The position numbers and the translations under genes were made by a program. Shown one piece after another: positions 1-11,999 of a DNA stretch of 64,000 nt (position 1 is the stretch's first letter; the number at the start of each line of letters is the position of its first letter). The stretch covers positions 2,377,001 to 2,441,000 of the forward strand of contig CANXME010002307.1 of the NCBI GenBank assembly GCA_948144175.1. The letters are read 5' to 3'. The DNA is from Closterium sp. NIES-65 (taxonomy: Eukaryota > Streptophyta > Zygnematophyceae > Desmidiales > Closteriaceae). The notes below the pieces were generated by a model. The model saw only the letters and a program-made list of their open reading frames with translations. It ran no database searches and was not told the DNA's origin.

Positions 1-1500
1 GATCACCAGACTGAAGTGCCTTGGTGAATATATCAGCAGTGTTGGCCTGAGTGGCCACGTAACGCAGATGAAGCTGACCACGTTGCTGCAACTCTCGAGC
101 CAGGAAGTAACGTATAGCGATGTGCTTCGTTCTGTGCTCCAGTCTGTGCTCCTCACACAAGGCAATGGCAGCCTTGTTGTCAACGTACAGCACTGGAGGA
201 GAACGAGGCTGCTCTCCCAGGTCGGTCAGCAGGTAGGTGAGCCAGCGTAACTCCTGTGCAGCCATGGCTGTGGCGTAGATCTCAGCCTCACAACTGGAGC
301 TGAGAACTGAAGACGAACGTGTAGAACGCCACGAAACTGAGCCAGAGCCAAGACTGAAGGTGTAACCCTGTGACGACCGCTGAGTAGCCTGGTCGTCAAC
401 CCAAGAAGCGTCTTAGTGCCCAGTGAGAACAACTGAGCTCCTCCCTCCAAGCACGAGCCCCATGCCCGATGTACTGCACAAGTAGCGCAATACCCTCTTT
501 GCAGCATCCCAGTGCACCTTTCGGTGCCTACCAGGAGCCACGTAGCGGGCCAAAAGGCCAAGAGGGTACGCTAGGTCAGGACGAGTGCAAGTCATCAGGT
601 ACATGAGGCAGCCAACTAGCTCTGGGTAAGGACCACTCGGCTCTACGGACTCATCCGAAGGCAGAGCTGAGAGCGAGTGACCTGTAGCCAGAGGAGTGGC
701 CTGTGCCGAGGACCAGGTGAAGCCGAAGCGCTGAAGGACCTGCTGCACCATGTGTGACTGAGTCAGTGTGATGGTGCGGCGTGCTCTGTCCCGGGTGATC
801 TGCAAGCCAAGGTAGCTGCGCAGTTCACCCAGGTCTGTGCACGTGTGTCTCTTCTGCAGCTCCGACTTCACGTGGGCGAGTGCCACAGTGTCAGCAGTAG
901 CAAAGACCAAGTCGTCGACGTACACAAGGACGTAGAACGGCGGCAGTGAGGTGTCGGTGCGCAGAAACAGCGACGGGTCAGTAGTAGAAGGTGCGAACCC
1001 AAGTGCTGCAAGTCTAGTCCTCAATGTGTCGTGCCACTCACGTGGCGTCTGGCGGAGACCGTAGACCGGCCGCCGGAGGCTCCACTGGGTACCAGGAGGA
1101 AACGACCCAGTGAAGCCAGGTGGGCGGCGCAGCCAGACCTCCTCATGCAGGCTGCCCTGCAAAAAAGCTGTGCTTAAGTCAAGAGAGTGAAGCTCGTAGT
1201 CACGCTGAGCAGCAACGTGCAGTAGCACCCGAAGAGTGGTCATCTTCAGGGTGGGGGAGAAGGTGTGAAAGAAGTCTACTCCCTCTCGCTGACTGAACCC
1301 TCGAGCAACGTAACGAGCCTTGAAGACGTGCGGAGAACCCGGCGGCCGCTTCACCCTCAAAATCCATATGCCACTGACGATGTTCGCCCCAGGAGGGGGA
1401 ACCTCGTCGACGTAAGTGCCAGTGGACTGCCACGATGCCGTCTCTGCGTCCATGGCTGACTGCCACTGAGAGGAGTACTCACCCGCGATCGCCTCAGCGT
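1..1500 (-). pseudogene. RT and RNase H region of copia A
   Basis: Copia reverse transcriptase with the YVDDLVFA active-site box near 917 and the usual N-terminal RT block (ARYVARGFSQREGVDFF) near 1300. The RNase H region, with the DNKAA and HIALRYFLAREL blocks, runs to the left edge. Fossil copy. Confidence 0.85.
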
Positions 1501-2999
1501 AAGAGCACGGGGTCGGGATGTCTGGAGCATCCGGGTCTCCCTCAGGGGCAAGCAGCATGGACACGAGATGAGGCGCAGCGGCTGCAAGACACTCAAGGTC
1601 CTCTTGTCTGACCTCAAGGACGTCCGTGCCTAGAGCACACTCACCCCCGACGGACGGAGGACAAACAGACTCAGACTCACCAACAAGACTCGCGGCGTAG
1701 TCTAGACGACAGCGAGCAGCAAAGTCGACGAGCTCAGCAACTAGGGCAGACGCAGCAGCAGACTCAAAGGAAGGGTCAGTGACAGCAGTGGCCAGGAGAC
1801 GCGTGATAGTAGGACTGGTAGCACGAAGAGAGTCAGACTCTGGGTCAGCAAGAACAGGAAGAGAGGACGTAGGAGGAGACAGCAGAGGGACACGCTGTGG
1901 AGCAGTGGAAGGACGCAGAGTCATATAGTGTGTGACAGGGACAGGTGGAGGACGCTCACGCGGAACACGGCGACTAGTGCGAGCAGCACGAATAGGTGAC
2001 ACAGGACGAGACACAGGCGACACGAGACGAGACTGAGGCTCACGACGCTCTGTAAGACTGCTTGTCGGACCAGTATAGGGAGAAGGACCAGGAATTGGCG
2101 AGGCAGGTGGTAGCTGTGACTGCGACTGGACAGGCGGAGGACACTCTAAGGAGGGAGGAGGACTAGGAGGAGGCGGCTGACCAAGAACCTACTGAAGGAG
2201 CGGAACGAAGTACGGCCGCGGCCCTGAAGTGCCCTTAGAAGCAGTAGAGACAGCACCAGAACCTCCAGCTGAACCAGCACCAGCAGCACTAGAACCTCCA
2301 GTAGCACCAGCAACACCTCCAGTAGCTCTAGTACCTCCAACAGCACCAGCAGCACCTCCAGCAGCTCCAGGACCTCCAGCAGCACCAGCAGCACCTCCAG
2401 CAGCTCCAGCACCTCCAGCAGCACGAGCAGCACCTCCAGCAGCACCAGCACCAGCAGCACCTCCAGCAGCTGCAGGACCTCCAGTAGCAGCAGGGCCTCC
2501 AGCGGGCGGTACTTCAACACCAGGAGCTCCACTCTGGAGGCTGCAGCGCCGAGCGTACCACTCACGTAGCCGCTAAGGGGAGGGAGTCTCCGGCTGCGAC
2601 AATGCACCCGCAGGACCACCAGCCCCAACTCCAGCAGACCCCCTAGCTCTAGTAGCTCCACGACGGAGGCTGTAACACTGGGAGTACCACTCACGCAGCT
2701 GCTGTAAAGAGGGAGCGCCAACAGGCGCAGTACGGTCAGTCTCAGAACCCCCAGCCTCAGCTCCTCTAGGCTCAGCACCCCTAGTCGAAGCACCCCCAGG
2801 CTCAGCACCCGCAGTCTCCGCACCCCCAGACTCAGCACCCCCAGTCTCCGCACCCCCAGGCTCAGCATCCCAAGGAGGGAGGGGGTCTACCGACGGGACA
2901 CCTGGGGTGAGGAAGAGCAGCGGGGGGGGGAGCGGGGCAGTGCGGTAGGGGAAGAGACGGTAAAAGGGTACCGACTCGTCAAACGTGACGTCCTGAGAG

Positions 3000-4300
3000 G
3001 TGAAGACACGGCGCGAGGTGGGGTGGTAAAACTGCCAGCCAAGCGCGTCAGGGACAAAGCCAAGGAAGACACAAGGAACGGCACGGGAGGAGAGCTTGTC
3101 CGCGGACGTATCGCGGACAAAGGCTCTACATCCCCAGACTCGGAACACCGACGCATCGCCAACCTCCCCCGTCCAACGGAGGGTAGGCGAGGTCTCCGGA
3201 ATAGAGAAACGGGGCCAGAGGTTGAGCTGATGTGTGGCGTACTGCACTGCAAACGGCCACACGAAATGGGGGGCAGCCGCATGGATCATGGAGGTACGAG
3301 CGACCTCCATGATGAGACCAATGCGGCGCTCAGCAACCCCATTCTGCTGCGGAGAGGCCGGGAGAGTGAACGTCTGACGGATGCCGTGCTCCGCACAGTA
3401 GGCTGCCAAGAGGTCAGAGGAAAACTCGCCACCTCTGTCAGAGTGCAGACGTAGGACAGGAAAGTCCGACTGGAACCGGTCGCGGAGCTGGAGACGAGCA
3501 GCAGGGATCCAGGGGATCAAGACATCAAAGACCTCACCCTTGGTACGCAAGGGGAAGACCGTGGTGTAGCGCGTGTAGTCGTCGACGACCAGCAGAAAGT
3601 ACCGCTCGTGGCCCTGCCCCCGGACGCGAGCGGGGCCCCACACGTCCAGGTAAAGAGTCTGCAGGGGAGCCTCTGTGGGAGGGAACGAGGAAGAGTGAGG
3701 AGCGGCGCGCTGCCGCCCCTCGACACAGGGAAGACAGGGAGGAGCAGGCGAGGGTGGCAGGGGAGGGAGAACCCTGGGAAGACCAGAGACAAGGTACCTG
3801 GAGTGCATGCCGCGAAGGCGCTGCACTGACGGGTGACCAAGGCGGTGGTGCCAGAGGACAGTCCTGTGCGACAGGGAGCGACACGAGCATGGGGCCGACA
3901 GCTGACCTGACGCAGACGCAGCCGCAGCTACCTGAGGGGACTCAGTGGTCAGTGTGTACAAGTCCGTCCCTGGCTGCCGAGTGAAGGTAGCCAGGTGACG
4001 ACCCGTCTGGGCACACGTGCAGTGTGTCACACGCTCATAGGCAGGGGTGAACTGGTGAACACCCGCGTCCTGGAGCGCGGAACCCGCCACCAAGTTCGTA
4101 GAGAACGAGGGGAGGTAGAGGCCCGACAGCGTGCCAGACGGGACAGCAGGACAAGGGAGGGCAATGGTGGAGGTCGCAAGGACCGGACCTCCTGAGGGGT
4201 CAGCAAGTGAGACAGCAACTGGTCTAGGAAGCTGCTCTAGGGCAGTGCGGTCGCGAAAGAAACAGCGAGAAGCACCTGAGTCCGGTGTGAAGGTGTGAAG
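3000..4300 (-). pseudogene. Protease and integrase region of copia A
   Basis: Minus-strand protein has the aspartic protease motif FTPDSGASRCFF (about 4275), the pre-integrase block LWHHRLGHPSVQRL (about 3840) and the integrase core with DVWGP, HSDRGGEFSS and QQNGVAERR (about 3640-3310). Order protease-integrase-RT is diagnostic of Ty1/copia. Confidence 0.88.
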
Positions 4301-4559
4301 TGCCTGAGTAGGTGCGGTACCAGCAGACGCAGATGCACTAGCACCTAGGGCAGCAGCCTCACCAGGATCTAGAGCAGCAGACGCACTAGCACCTAGAGGT
4401 GCAGCCTCACTGGTCCCAATACCCCCGTCGGGCGTTACACTCAGGTAACAGTCACCCTCAACACTAATAGTCAATGCATACATAGCAGCAAGGATAGCAT
4501 CATAATCAAGAGCAAAGATATCAATCCCCTTCTTAAGCAGATCAGCCCAGCGGGGCAAC

Positions 4560-5699
4560 TCAGAGGCGTCAGGAAACTGCTCGCGCCAGGCGTCGTCGAG
4601 GCGAAAGAAACAACGCTGCGCCGTGTGAAACCTCCCACAAGTCTGGCCAGTGCGGTCACCTATGCGGATGACGTACGGGCACGTACCTCCACCCCCAGAC
4701 CCCCCACGCTGAGAGTACCACTCACGGAGCTGCTGGGGCGACGAGGTCTCGCTGGGACACTGCTGCTGCTGCCTCTGGCCGCCGCCGAGCCCGCCACGCT
4801 GCACCGCTCCACCACGCCCTCCACCAGCTCCACCGCCGCCACCACCGCCACCACCACCCCCGCCACCTCCACCACCGCTGCCGCCCCCTCCACCCCCTCC
4901 ACCACTACCTCCCTCGCCGCCACCTCCTCCACCCCGGCCCCCCTTGCCCCTGCCGCCCTTGCGCCGCCCACTGGGAGCGTACGCAGCTCCAACCCCCTCA
5001 GCACCTAGGAAGTCGAAAGCAGCAGCAGCAGATGCAATGGAGGGGAGAAGGGGGGAGGGGGAACATCCCTCAAAGAAGGGAGTGCGAGGGTCGCGCCGAG
5101 AGGCACCTATAGCTACAATGCTCTTCTCAGCTGCAAGGAGTTCCTTCTCGAGTATGTCGACAGTGAGGTCTGTGGGGGAGAGAGCGAGAAAGTGGTCCCT
5201 GACAGCGCGAAGAGAGTCAGGGAGGCGAGTGACTAGGTGGTAGAGGGTGAGGTACATCGGGGGGGGTGGGGGGGGGTCTTGGCTAGGAAATCGGGGGGGA
5301 GCGCGGCACGGTAGCAGAGATCACTAGTACGAAGGTGAGTGATGAGGTCAGCTACAGTGGCAAAGGCAGACAGATCCGGGAAGAGATAGGGCAGTGAGAG
5401 ACGGCCTATCGCAGCAGTAGCAGGGGAGGAGTAGTGTGCAACTACAGCATCGTACAGCTCCTTAGCGGCAGGTGACTGCGAACGGCTAGGCGAGCATGGG
5501 CGTCACGAGTCTGCCACAGTAAGAAAGCACTGCTGTCAGCAGTAGCAGCAGGTGCAGGGGCAGCGCCGGACGTGTGGTCATATAGGGAAACGTCGTCCTT
5601 GGCAGTGATCTGAAGGAACAGGTGTAGGTCATCGAGCCAGACATCAAACTTAATCGGTCGGCCCTCAGCGTCAAAAGTGAGAACAGTGGGACTAGCCAT
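4560..5699 (-). pseudogene. gag region of copia A
   Basis: The gag N-terminus, MASPTVLTFDAEGRPIKFD, matches that of element B. A poly-Gly run (about 4790-4960) and a cysteine/histidine zinc-knuckle-like block (about 4600-4680) follow. An REWYSQ motif precedes the knuckle. Confidence 0.8.
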
Positions 5700-6100
5700 A
5701 GTGGGAGTAGCAGTAGCAGTAGTAGCAGTAGCAGTAGCAGCAGTAGCAGTAGCAGTAGCAGCAGTAGCAGTAGCAGTAGCAGTAGCTGCTGCACGTGGGG
5801 CGGCGCGGCTCGGTCAGGGTGGTGCGATTCGGGCGGCGCGACTCGGGCGGCGCGACTCGGGCGGCGCGGCTCGGGCAGGGCGGCGCGGCGCTGCTCGAAC
5901 TAGGCTACGCGGCACGGCACGACGGTGGGCCTGCGCGTGGGCGGCTGTGCGTGGGCTGTAGTCGTGCGTGGGCGGCGGCTTACGTGGGCGACGCGGCGGC
6001 CTACGGGCGGGGCTGCGGGCCGCTCGTGGCGACGTGGGCAGCTAACAGTCGGCGCGCGCGTAGAAACGGCCGCGCGCGGGCTGCTAGCGGGCGACTCGCG

Positions 6101-6135
<35 letters not shown>

Positions 6136-6279
6136 TGCGCGCGGCACTAGCGAGCTGCGCACGGGCAGCAGGAGAAGGAGAGGCGCACGAGGGCGCACTA
6201 GGAGAGAGGCGCTTTAGGGTGCTTCTAACGGTGGGCCCTTAGGTAAGTCCTAGGTCTAGGACCTAAGCTCTTAATACCA
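5700..6279 (-). other. Leader of copia A: AGCAGT-type microsatellite, GC-rich tract and A28 run
   Basis: Between the 5' LTR and gag lies a hexamer-like GTAGCA/GCAGTA repeat (5706-5790), a GGCGCGGCTCGGGC-rich stretch, and a run of 28 A (6104-6131; T on the element's sense strand). No gene here. Elements F and H have related leaders. Confidence 0.7.
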
Positions 6280-6405
6280 TGTCAGAAAGAAGAAGTGATT
6301 GAACTAGGAACATTGGTGGTACAAGTAGGAAACCCTAGAGTAGTGTACCCCCTAAAGGCTAACCCACTATAGCCTACACAACAATAACATATATAATGTT
6401 TGACA
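6280..6405 (-). repeat. 5' LTR of copia A
   Basis: 126-bp TG...CA terminal repeat. It shares the central block GTGTACCCCCTA and the TATATAATGTTTGACA end with the LTRs of B and F. The primer site follows directly at 6279 downward. Confidence 0.85.
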
Positions 6406-6758
6406 CCCATTTCTGGTCTTCTCTTAGCAGCTGATTCAGAGCCGCGGCTGTCTTGCTAAAGTTCGGTATTACGGTAGTAGTTGAGGAATCCGAGCACTGC
6501 CCTCAGCGTGCTCCTGTCCTTCGGCTGCGGGACTCTATCCAATACCTCCACCTTCGCTTGCTGAATTCCTAGCTGCCCCCTTTGGACCTCGAATCCCAAG
6601 TACTTCACCCCGGTATTCCCGAAACTGCACTTCTTCGGGTGGCAAGTAAGGCCGGCCTCCCGGATGGCATCGTAGCTTGCACGTCCTTCACGTGCTGCTC
6701 CGCGTCAGGACAGAAGACCACCACGTTGTCTATGTAACAGGCTGCTGCTGGCACCCCC
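6406..6758 (-). pseudogene. Gypsy element J, downstream RT segment between insertions A and B
   Basis: The minus strand encodes Ty3/gypsy reverse transcriptase: a CYIDNVVVF box next to B, then PKDRSTLRAVLGFLNYY, typical of the block just past the RT catalytic core. It continues the RT sequence found on the far side of B at 14434. Copia A cuts it on the left. Confidence 0.85.
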
Positions 6759-6890
6759 TGTTGGAATCACTGAACAGGAATGAATGAACTAGCAGTGAAA
6801 TGAGTACAAGTACCTAACCCTAGAATTGTGTACCCCCTATAGGCTAACCCACTGTAGCCTAAACTAACACAACATATATAATGTTTGACA
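6759..6890 (-). repeat. 3' LTR of copia B
   Basis: 132 bp, TGTTGGAATC...TTTGACA on the plus strand. One difference from the 14302 copy. Confidence 0.93.
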
Positions 6891-7123
6891 CACCCCCATA
6901 GGCAAAGTGGGGGAGAACTAGGGGTCACAAGACCAGTCAAGGCAAAGCAAAGCAAAACAAGCTCAGGGTGGATCTCAAGGATACCACACAAATTCCGAGC
7001 ACAAGCAAGTGGTCACAAGACCAGTTCACATGCAGGTTTATAATAGAGCAAAAGGTACAATGATCACAACCTAACAAGAGTAAACATGCAGATATATATA
7101 TAGAGATCACAGTACAAACAGAC

Positions 7124-8900
7124 TCAAGAAGTAAGCAAGTGAGGTCTAGTAGGCACAAGGCCTAGAAGAGTGCAAAAGCGCTGATGGTCACAAGGCTGAA
7201 GCGCCTTGGTGAACACATCAGCAGTGTTGGCCTCAGAGGCCACGTAACGCAGGCGAAGCTGACCACGCTGCTGCAGCTCTCGAGCAAGGAAGTAACGCAG
7301 AGCAATGTGCTTCGTTCTGTGCTCCAGTTTGTGCTCCTCACACAAGGCAATGGCTGCCTTGTTGTCGACGTACAGCACTGGAGGAGAACGAGGCTGCTCT
7401 CCAAGGTCGGTCAGCAAGTAGGTGAGCCAGCGTAGCTCCTGGGCCGCCATGGTTGTGGCGTAGATCTCAGCCTCACAACTGGAGCTGAGAACAGAAGAAG
7501 AGCGAGTAGAACGCCAAGAAACAGAACCAGAGCCAAGACTGAAGGAGTAACCCTGAGACGACCGCTGAGTAGCCTGGTCGTCTGCCCAAGAAGCGTCTGA
7601 GTGCCCAGTGAGAACAACTAGGACTCGCCCTCCAAGCACTAGCCCCATGCCCGACGTACTGCACAAGTAGCGCAACACCCTCTTAGCTGCATCCATGTGC
7701 TCCTTCCGGTGACGGCCGGGAGCGACATAGCGTGCAAGAATGCTGAGAGGGTATGCAAGGTCTGGTCGAGTGCAGGTCATCAGGTACATGAGGCAACCCA
7801 CAAGCTCTGGATACGGGTCACTCGGCTCTACGGACTCATCCGAAGGCAGAGCTGAGAGCGAGTGACCGGTAGGCAGAGGAGTGGGCTGAGGCGAGGAGTA
7901 CGTGAAGCGGAAGCGCTGAAGGACCTGCTGCACCATGTGTGACTGAGTCAAGGTGATGGTGCGGCGTGCTCTGTCCCGGGTGATCCGCAAGCCAAGATAG
8001 CTTGTCAGATCACCCAGGTCTGTGCACGTGTGTCTCTTCTGCAGCTCCGACTTCACGTGGGCGAGTGCCACAGTGTCAGCAGTAGCAAAGACCAAGTCGT
8101 CGACGTACACAACGACGTAGAACGGCGGCAGTGAGGTGTCGGTGCGTAGAAACAGCGACGGGTCAGCAGTAGAAGGCGCGAACCCAAGAGCCGCAAGCGT
8201 AGTCCTCAGTGTGTTGTGCCACTCACGAGGCGCCTGGCGGAGACCATAGACTGGCCGTCAGAGGCTCCACTGGGTACCAGGAGGGAACGACCCAGTGAAG
8301 CCAGGTGGACGACGCAGCCAGATCTCCTCGTGAAGGCTGCCCTGTAGGAAAGCAGTGCTGAAGTCAAGCGAGTGGAGCTCGTAGTCACGCTGAGCGGCGA
8401 CGTGCAGCAGAACCCGAAGAGTGGTCATCTTCGGGGTCGGGGAGAAGGTCTGGAAGAAGTCAACTCCCTCTCGCTGACTGAAGCCTCGTGCAACGTAACG
8501 CGCCTTGAAGACAGGCGGAGAACCCGGCGGCCGCTTCATCCTGAAAATCCACATGCCACTGACGATGTTCGCCCCAGGTGGGGGAACCTCGTCGACGTAG
8601 GTGTCTGTGGACTTCCAGGAAGCCATCTCTGTGTCCATGGCTGACTGCCACTGAGAGGAGTAGGGACCGGCCATCGCCTCTGCGTAAGAGCGTGGGGTCG
8701 GGATGTCTGGTGCATCCGGGTCTCCCTCAGGGGCAACAAGCATGGACACGAGATGGGGCAAAGCGGCAGCAAAGCACTCAAACTCCTCCTGCCTGTCCTC
8801 AAGGACGTTAGTGCCAAGAGCACACTCACCCCCGACGGACGGAGGACAGACAGACTCAGAATCAGCAACTAGGCTAGCAGCGTAGTCTAGACGACAGCGA
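7124..8900 (-). CDS. RT and RNase H region of copia B
   Basis: The N-terminal RT block (VARGFSQREGVDFFQTFSP) lies near 8470 and the YVDDLVFA box near 8105. RNase H, with SDASWADDQATQRS, SSCEAEIYA, YVDNKAA and EHRTKHIALRYF blocks, runs from about 7610 to 7150. The protein ends a little past RNase H, as in other copia elements. Confidence 0.9.
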
Positions 8901-9339
8901 GCAGCAAAGTCGACAAGCTCAGCAACTAAGGCAGATGCAGCAGCAGACTCAAAGGAAGGGTCAGTGACAACAGTAGCCAGGAGACGCGTGACAGTAGGAC
9001 TAGTAGCACAAAGAGAGTCTGACCCAGGGTCAGCAAGAGCAGGAAGAGAGGAAGCAGGAGGAGACGGCAGTGGGACACGCTGTGGAGCAGTGGACGGACG
9101 AAGCGCCATCCGGTGAGTGCTTGGGACAGCAGGAAGACGCTGACGCTGGACTCGACTACTAGAAAGAGCAGTGCGGACATGCGACTCAGGACGAGACTCA
9201 GGCGACACAGGACGAGACGCAGGCTCACGCCGCTCAGTAAGACCTCCAGTCGGACCAGTGTAAGGAGCAGGACCAGGGAGAAAGGAGGCAGACGGTAACG
9301 CCGACTGCAGCTGGACAGGCGGAGGACACGCTAAGGAGG

Positions 9340-10400
9340 GAGGAGGAAAAGGAGGAAGCTGACCAAGAACCTGATAAAGGAGCGGAACAAAGTACGGCCG
9401 AGACCGAGCAGCGACACTAGAGCCAGCATGGACACCCGCACCAGGATTCGCAGCACCAGCAGCAGCTCCAGCGCCCACGTCCTCAGCACCAGCGGCAGCT
9501 CCAACGCCCGGGTCCTCAGCACCAGTAGCAGCTCCAACGCCCGGGTCCGCAGCACCAGCGGCAGCTCCAACGCCTGGGTCCTCAACACCAGCAGCAGCTC
9601 CAACGCCCGGGTCCTCAGCACCAGCAGCGGCTCCAATGCCCGGGTCCTCAGCACTAGCACCAGCTCCAACGCCCGGGTCCTCAGCACCAGCGGCAGCTCC
9701 AACGCCCGGGTCCTCAGCACCAGTAACAGCTCCAACGCCTGGGTCCGCAGCACCAGCGGCAGCTCCAACGCTTGGGTCCTCAGCACCAGCAGCAGCTCCA
9801 ACGCCCGGGTCCTCAGCTCCAGCAGCAGCTCCAACGCCCGGGTCCGCAGCACCAGCGGCAGCTCCAACGCTCGGGTCCTCAGCACCAGCAGCAGCTCCAA
9901 CGACAGTGGGGTCCGCAACACGAGGCACGCCACTCCGAAGAGTGCAGCGCCGCTCGTACCACTCACGGATCCGGTCGCGGGAGGGGAGCTCCCGAACGGG
10001 AGAAGAAGCACTAGCACCAGTCCCAGTAGTACGTCCGGCTCGAGCGGTACCTCTCCGGAGGCTGCAGTACTCTAAGTACCACGCACGCAGCTGCTCCGAG
10101 GAGAGGGCTCCTCCAGGTGCAGGACTCCCAGGCCTAGTACCTCCAGACTCAGAACCCCCAGACTCCGGACTCCGCAGCTCAGCACCACGAGGCTCCACAC
10201 CCCCAAGCTCAGCACCCTCAAGCTCCACACCCCCAGGCTCCACACCCCCAGGCTCCACACCCCCAGGCTCCACACCCCCAGGCTCCACACCCCCAGGCTC
10301 AGCACCCCCAGGCTCAGCACCCCCAGCAGGACGAGAGTCGACAGCTACCTCAACAGGCTCAACCGGGTCTACCTGAGACACACCTGAGGGAGCGGCACCC
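9340..10400 (-). repeat. Protein-coding tandem repeats in the integrase-RT linker of copia B
   Basis: Two in-frame arrays. A 15-bp repeat coding PGGVE/PGGAE lies at about 10160-10330. A 33-bp repeat coding DPGVGAAAGAE lies at about 9450-9905. Both keep the reading frame. The linker also carries two copies of an R[EA]WY motif (about 9960 and 10080). Confidence 0.85.
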
Positions 10401-10479
10401 TGAGGGGGGAGGGGGTCTGCAACAGCAGCACCTGGCGCGAGGAAGAGAGGCGGAGGGGGGAGCGGGGCAGTGCGGTAGG

Positions 10480-11900
10480 GGAAGAGGCGGTAGTAGGGGA
10501 CGGACTTGTCAAAAGTGACGTCCTGGGAGGGCAAGACTCGGCGCGAGGTGGCATGGTAAAACTGCCAATTAGACGCGTCCGGGACAAAGCCGAGGAAGAC
10601 GCAGGGAACAGCACGGGAGGAGAGCTTGTCCACAGACGAATCGCGGACAAAAGCTCGAGACCCCCAGACTCGGAAAGGCGACGCATCGCCAACCTCCCCC
10701 GTCCACAGCAGTGTGGGCGAGGTCTCCGGCAAGGAGACACGGGGCCAGAGGTTGAGCTGATGCGCAGCGTACCGGACCGCAAACGGCCACAGAAAGTGGG
10801 GGGCAGGCGCATGGATCAAGGAGGTACGGGCAACCTCCATGACCAGGCCAATGTGGCGCTCCGCAACCCCATTCTGCTGTGGAGAAGCCGGAAGCGTGAA
10901 CGACTGCTCAATGCCGTGCTCGGCACAGTAGGCTGCCAAGAGGTCAGAGGAGAACTCACCACCTCTGTCAGAGTGCAAGCGCAGGACAGGAAAGTCCGAG
11001 TGAAAACGCTCGCTGAGCTGGAGACGGGCTCTGCGGATCCAAGGGATCAAGACATCAGGGACCTCACCCTTGGTGCGCAAGGGGAAGACCGAGGTGTAGC
11101 GCGAGTAGTCGTCAACAACTATCAGGAAGTACCTCTCCTGACCCTGACCACGGACGCGGACTGGGCCCCACACGTCCATGTGGAGTGTCTGCAAGGGAGC
11201 AGTCGTCGGGGGGAACGAGGAGGAGTGAGGAGCGGCGCGCTGCCGTCCCTCGACACAGGGGAGACAGGTAGGAGCACGCGAGGGTGGGAGGGGAGGAAGG
11301 GCCCTGGGCAGACCAGAGACAAGGTACCGGGAGTGCATGGCACGAAGCCGCTGCACAGACGGGTGGCCAAGGCGGTGGTGCCAGAGGACAGTCTCGTGTG
11401 CCAAAGAGCGACACGAGCAGGGGGCGGACAGCTGACCTGACGCGGACGCGGACGCAGTCGCAGCAACCTGAGGGGACTCAATAGTCAGTGTGTACAGGTC
11501 CGACCCCGGCTGCCGAGTGAAGGTAGCCAAGTGACGGCCCGTACGAGCACACGTGTAGTGTGTCACGCGCTCGTAGGCAGGGGTGAACTGGTGAACACCC
11601 CCGTCCTGGAGTGCACATCCTGCCACCAAGTTCGTAGAGAACGAGGGGAGGTGGAGACCTGACAGTGTGCCCGACGGGACCGCAGGGCAGGGAAGGACAG
11701 TGGAAGAGGTCGCAATGACCGGACCCCCAGAGGGGTCAGCAAGGGAGACAGCAACTGGCCGAGCAAGCGGCTCAAGGGCAGTGCGGTCACGAAAGAAGCA
11801 GCGAGAAGCACCTGAGTCCAGTGTGAAGGTGTGCAGTGCGGCAGTCGACGCAGTACCAAGGGGGGGAGAAACACGAGCACCTAGAGCAGCAGCCTCACCA
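10480..11900 (-). CDS. Protease and integrase region of copia B
   Basis: Protease motif FTLDSGASRCFF near 11820. Pre-integrase HHRLGHPSVQRL near 11370. The integrase core carries DVWGP, VVDDYSRYTSVF, HSDRGGEFSS and QQNGVAERH (about 11180-10850). The C-terminal block FRVWGSRAFV follows. Confidence 0.9.
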
Positions 11901-11999
11901 GCACCTGGGGTAGCCGACACGCGAGTACCTGGAGCGGCAGACGCACTGGCCCTAATGCCCGGGTCGGGCGGCACACACAAGTACTCAGCACCCTCTCCA

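Larger units (their letters stand above)
1..6405 (-). mobile_element. Copia LTR retrotransposon A (3' end beyond left window edge)
   Basis: Ty1/copia element read on the minus strand. Going down from the right it has a 126-bp 5' LTR, an iMet-type primer site (TGGTATTAAGAGC), a GC-rich leader, gag with a poly-Gly tract and zinc knuckle, DSG protease, integrase, a Pro/Gly-rich linker, reverse transcriptase and the start of RNase H. The 3' LTR lies outside the window. It closely matches element F (window base 1 aligns with 28468; about 5 differences in the first 150 bases), so A and F belong to one family. It sits inside gypsy element J, whose sequence resumes at 6406. The copy is broken (several breaks). 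Confidence 0.9.

Noticed and set aside
6104-6131. A28 run as poly(A) tail of a retrogene or LINE
   Set aside because: It lies in the leader of copia A and is T on the sense strand; no upstream gene or flanking duplication.
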